Origin: Crambe crambe
Lineage: Eukaryota > Porifera > Demospongiae > Poecilosclerida > Crambeidae
Direction of reading: 5' to 3'
Assembly (NCBI GenBank): GCA_963924555.1
Contig: OZ004589.1
Location: forward strand, 4,030,001-4,094,000
DNA length: 64,000 nt
The notes under the pieces were generated by a model. That model had not been told where the DNA came from, searched no databases, and worked only from the letters and a program-made list of their open reading frames with translations. Positions within the stretch are counted from its first letter, which is position 1. Each line of letters starts with the position of its first letter. Below, piece after piece: positions 36,301-42,300 of the stretch. A program made the translations under genes and the position numbers.

Positions 36301-39300
36301 AATAACAGTACAAGTACAATAGGCTGTTCACAGAAAAGGGTAATCGTAATCATGTCCTGTATATACTCACCATTTCTCTAAGTGGTAATATCAGATATTC
36401 GTTTAACAGTCTACGAGATTTATCTTCACAAATTGAATGTCGGGGTAAAAATTCAGATAATTCAGAATATGGTAAAATTGAAATAAACGAGAAAACTTCA
36501 GATTTTCCTTTAAACATTTCAATTCCAAATATTGATACCGATGCAATTACATCATATTTCTTCAAGCTATAAAATTTTGTTTCAATTCCATCCAGCTTTT
36601 CTACTCGACCAGCTTCATCATTGAGTGTGAAATTGGCAATTGTTAGGAGAGTACTATCAGATATTACGTGGGATATTGCTTGTTTTGGATCTGAAAAGAA
36701 GGCAATCATAATACTAGATAATTTCAAACGGAGTACAAATATTAAACAAGATGAATCTTTGGAGTACATTTTGTTCCTAGGAACATCATTATGGTCCAAG
36801 CTTGTCGCTTAGATATTATTCTTATCACATTAGGGTATGCCAGTTTAAAGTAGGATAATTCATGAGCTAATAAGGCGAGTAGTTGCAGTTGAAGTACAAG
36901 AAGGAGATATCCATAAATTGTCACACAAGCACAGAGGAGTAAAACCATGGCATTAGCCTATATAGCTAGATATAAATACTGCAGGCTAGAAGCGCAGTAA
37001 GATAGTATGTATCATTACTTGTCATATTATTGCTCTACAGCAATAGCTGGTTCTAGATAATAAATTAAATACTGTTGGTTGTAGCCACCCAGCTTCAATA
37101 TACTGTGAGCATGTTGTACATTACTATGGAAATGAAAGCATTGTGGTGAGTGAAGCTTTAGCCGATGACGTCACCATATTGCAAAGGATGGGACCAGAAG
37201 AATGTACGTATATATATGTAATTGGGGCGAGCCTGAGCAAGCCCCACACTAGCATGTTGGCTGTCGGAGTTTGCATTATATATATATATCTCGTACATTC
37301 TGACAATAGTTGTTTTCTCTGCGACGATCATCTGGTAACGCATGTGTGCTAAGAGAGGGTTACTGAGACAGCTGAACAGAAAGAAGAACATCTTAGGAAG
37401 CATAGATCAAGAAATCAAGCAAGACATGCTTCCCAAACGCTGGCCCAGAGAAAAGAATGCCTCAGGCATCAAATAGCAGAGAAATTTTGATTTGCTAAGC
37501 TAGCTACTAAATAATGGATCAAACTAGAAAGCTGACAAACTCAGATGTAGAAGGGAGACTCAGAATGCTTCCAAGACCGCTGAACAGAAAGAAGAAAGTA
37601 GGAGATAGAAGGCAAGATATCCTGCTCAAAGTACAGCTACAAAGAAAAGACAGTGCTTGAGGGAGAGTACAAGTCAGCAGTTGATGTCACAGACTGCTGA
37701 GGAAAGAAAGACTGGGCTCAGAGAATACATACCAGAGATTTGAAAAATGAGGTCATTCTCATTGTTTCACCCTTGCTAAAAGGGAACACGCATCACATTC
37801 AACTCAGGCTCACCCAACTATTCCTACTTCACTCCCACAACAGGTCAAGATGAGATATAAAGGGAGTGAAGTAGGTCATAGCTTGGTAATATTGGTGATG
37901 GGTAAGGGGTTACTTGACTGAAGTTCACTCCCTTGTTGCTTAACTTTTTTGAACCGCACACCTTTTTAATTTTTTCCCTTTACTTGTTTATCACCTTTTT
38001 TAATGCAGACAGTTATAATGAAAATATGGTGCCTGTATTACAGTCTCAGAGATACTTATTACTTTGTAACTATTCATGGCCGGAGGCACTGCTACGGCTG
38101 GTACGGCCATGGCTGTACCACCATTCTGAGTTTTTTTGTTTTGTTTTGTGAGTGTGTACATGCATGTGTATGCAATTTGAATAACTTATAAGTTAGTACA
38201 TGGCATGCCTAGATCATACCAGATTGAAATTAAAAATTTTACTGGGGTAGTTATGGCCGTACCACTACAAATGAGCTGGCTCTGGCTCTATTTTATTACA
38301 GGAAACTGGATGCTGTGATCCTCCTATCCATCCCAAAGTAGCTATGTAGTTCATCAGAAATTTCATTATAATATTGTGAGCCAAAATGAATCTATCTGGA
38401 AGGATAAATGCTGATGGAGCTCGTATCTATACAGTTTATTGTCATTGACCATTGTTTTTTAAGGCCTTTACTGGTGTTGTACCTTACACTTGATTAGTGT
38501 TGCATCAAGGCTTAATTCATAACCAGACGTGACTCTGAATTAATGGGATATATGTGAGGTCAAGGTCCAAGAATCACATGCACAGGATGGGGCAAATTCT
38601 ATAAAAGTGTCTGCCACGTTGTAGGTTGAAAGCTAGCAGGCTGGAAAATGACGAACTATAAAACAGCGATTTTAGAAACCACTGCAAAATGATACTGCTT
38701 TATCTTCTGGTCTACATACCTGAGTCCTAGCACAATGAAGGTGTTCTATCTTCAAAATAGGAGTCCGTGCCATCTCTACTCAGAGAGTACTATTGTATTC
38801 TCTGAAAATCGCTGTAAAATGCTATTTTACATAGCTACATCATCTGCTAGAAGGTAGCTACGTATGCAACTAGCTGTATCAATGACATCTGTAAGGTTGC
38901 AGTAATTTTAAGCAAGCAGAATGTACTATATGGATATTGAGATCGAGAAGCTACCAACAATATCACCACTCATAGAAGCTGAAACTGTCGAAAACCAATT
39001 TTGCATACAATGATGTGATCAGTGCACACTTGACATGAGCAAATGCACACCAGGTTGCTAACCAGCTAACCTGGTATAGACTCAAGCTTGCGGTCAATAA
39101 GCAGTGATCAACAAACCAACTAAATCTTTTTTCGATGTTTCTCACCATCCATAAATTCCAGGGCTGATGTAGAAATGTCTAGACAGGCAGAGACGTAATA
39201 TCACAAACCATACAATTCAATTAGACAGGTAAAAGTAGGCATTTCATATGGCCTTTGAAGTAGCCACAAAATTGGCTGATGTGCCAACTTCCCAACAAGG

Positions 39301-42300
39301 AGATATACTGTCATCCTCTGGTGCAATAAATTTTCTATGAAGGCAAAAACACTCAATGCTCCTCTAGATATTATATCAGAGTAACAACTCAATAAATACC
39401 GTATGGCCGGAAATTAAATTTGGTGGATTGCTCTCATTCAGGAAAAATTAAAACTTGGTGGATTTAATATTGGCAGAATGCTCATGCTCATTGGCGTGCA
39501 TGCAAGCTTTTTATGTGCGCGCATGAGCATGCACATAATGTAAGCACTCTCAATCGATCGATGCCGTCTGAATTCTCTGTTGAAAGTTGTGTTAGGGGAC
39601 CAAAAGTATCTGGATACTGACTCTAGGAGGATCCAGCTGTTGCTTCACTGCATTGCAGTAGCAAATGGTATGGAAAAAAACTGGATAAAACAATAAAAAG
39701 GAGAAAGGAAGTAAACTATTACCTGTATACTACATGCATGCGCAAACAATTGGCTCTATTTTCAAGAGCCTGGGGATGAAGCTACTAGCTAGCTAGCTCA
39801 GCTCCTAGATCGATCGATCTCATGCTCGTTGGATTTATAATGTTAACAACCTTTACCATACCTATGTAAAAGACTTTACTTTTGCGGAATTCTCTGCCAA
39901 TATTTCCAGCCATATACATACGGTATTCTTAGCTAGCTAGGTAGTAGTTTAGAAAATAACTCGGTGACTAAACCAGAAAAGTGCTCTAGTCTAGTACCAT
40001 AGCTGGATATTTTCGAAAATAGATCTTTAGGACTCAAGTTATAAAAATAATTATTTAGTAGGCATGCAGCATTTGTTCATTGAATCGAGCAGTACTCCAG
40101 AATCTTGGCTCTCTCTTCAGTTGTGTTAAGATGAGAGGGGTAAGGGTCATTTTGTCTGATGGCTTGACGACAGCCATGCACAATTGCCTGGTCTCACACA
40201 TACAACAAAAATAGGACCTAATGGGAAGGGGAGGAAGGGCAGGATGTAATATCATGGTGTTCTGTTCTGTTGTTTCTGGCTTTCCAGACTTTAGCAGTGT
40301 TACTCATGAGCTCATTAGTGGTCTTCTAGAGATGCTCTTTGTAAGGCTTGAAGCCATGTGATCTAAGCAACCTCTGCGTACGGTCTCCTGAAGATCACTT
40401 ACGTTCAGCTGCCTCCTCCATTAAGGTGTCATATCAAATTTGATCATGGTCACAATCTTGGTATTGAGAGCACCTACTTCGCTCCCCATGAGCACTCATG
40501 GAGAGTGAAGTAGGTAGGGAGCGCAACACAGCAAGCTGGATGAGTGTTACCTAGCCTTGCAGTTATGTCATAGCTGAAAAAGAAAATTCCTCGAAACTGT
40601 GATGTTTTGTAGTAATCACAAGGATTGCACAAACTTATCTATTACGAACTGATCTTGGTAGTAGGTTTACTGAACAAGTAGGTTACCTGGACCTACTTAC
40701 CAATGTATCAAGTGCTGAAATGAAAGAAAGGTTCTCTCCTCTCTTTGTACGTGTGCAACATAGTAGGCTGAAACCGGTTATTGCATCCATGGACATTGAT
40801 TTAATTCCGCAGGTAATTACTATGCCCCCCCCCCCCCCCCAAAGTTAGTAGGGAGAATGGTTTACTGTCACAAGCAACTCTACTGTATGGCAACCCTGGC
40901 TGATTTTAATGCCATTGCTCCTCATCTCACAGCATTCTTCAACAAATCAATTGTATGGGGGATGGTACCACACAACTGGAAGAGATCATGCCTATTCTAA
41001 AGACAACTAATGGGACAGATAAACCCAATAACTATCTCAGAGAATGGCCAAACGCCAGCAAAACAATGGGGGGTTTTCCATTGGTAGAAACAGTCACTGC
41101 TCTGCCATCTATATTCCACAATATTCTACAGCAGAAAAGAGGCATTTTTTGACCTACATAAGCCATACTTACCACTGCTGGAGAAGCTGAGAGGGTTGGG
41201 GGTCTCTTAATAGACAGCATGCTATGAGTGGTTGTAGAGGGAATAAGCTTCATGTTGTTTCAGGTGTGCCACATGGATTTAATCTTAGGACTGTTGGTAA
41301 TTCCCCTATTGAAGAAGTAGGGAGCTATGAATGGTTGGGAGTACGTGGGTTCCCTACACACAAGCTGTGAGCAGAAGCATCTGAGACACTTCAGGGGGCC
41401 AAGTACAAAATACTGTTTGAAATTCTTGTTCGTCCCTAGTGTCATTACTTCTTAATTGTGGTCTGTAACCTGACCTTTTATCCAGACCTCATATATCTGG
41501 ATTTGGAAATATGCATGCACTACGTCTTTTTAGAATATTTTGCACAGTACACAATTAACAACTGCACAACAACAGCCACATCGTTCATCTTTAATGAAAT
41601 TATAAACAATGCAGCATAACCACAACAGTATTATTATTCAGCCAGGAAAAAAAGTTTGGTGTCCAGATAACCAAGGTTTGACTGTACCTAGTTTCTGCTG
41701 CATCATAAGGGCCACATGTTTCAGATTAGCTCTATTTCATGTTCCCTGTTACTATTAAAACAAAATTAGAAGAAAAAGAAGTAATAGTGGGCTTCATGAC
41801 ATTTCACATACATGAAAGCACTGAACCACCATGTCAACATCTGTGCTTTAAGTGTGCAAAGTGAAAGCAGTTCCATAAAGCTTCTTCATCTTCTTCACAT
41901 TTGTGTGAGCATAAACAGTACTCCATGCTTACTAGGGAACTGCAAAGTATACCTTCATGGTGTGATGCATGCAAATAATCTACATATAGTAGTGTGATAT
42001 GATGCATTGATGTTCACGTGAGTTATTAGCAAGTAGCACAGGGTACAGTATTATTGTCAGACGTGATTATCTAATAGGAGTTTTAATGTATACAGTCAGC
42101 TTGCCTCCAGTGAAATGTCTGGAAATTGATTTGCACAATGACACATGATGTCATATTTTCTTGAATGGCATTAAGTTTACGGGTCAGAGAGCAAGTACTC
42201 TGGATCTGCTTCAGTGCTAGAAAGACAAAGTACCCTTACAAAAATCAATAGCTGCAACACACGTGCTGCACATATTTGCGGTCACTGCTGCATGTGTGCA

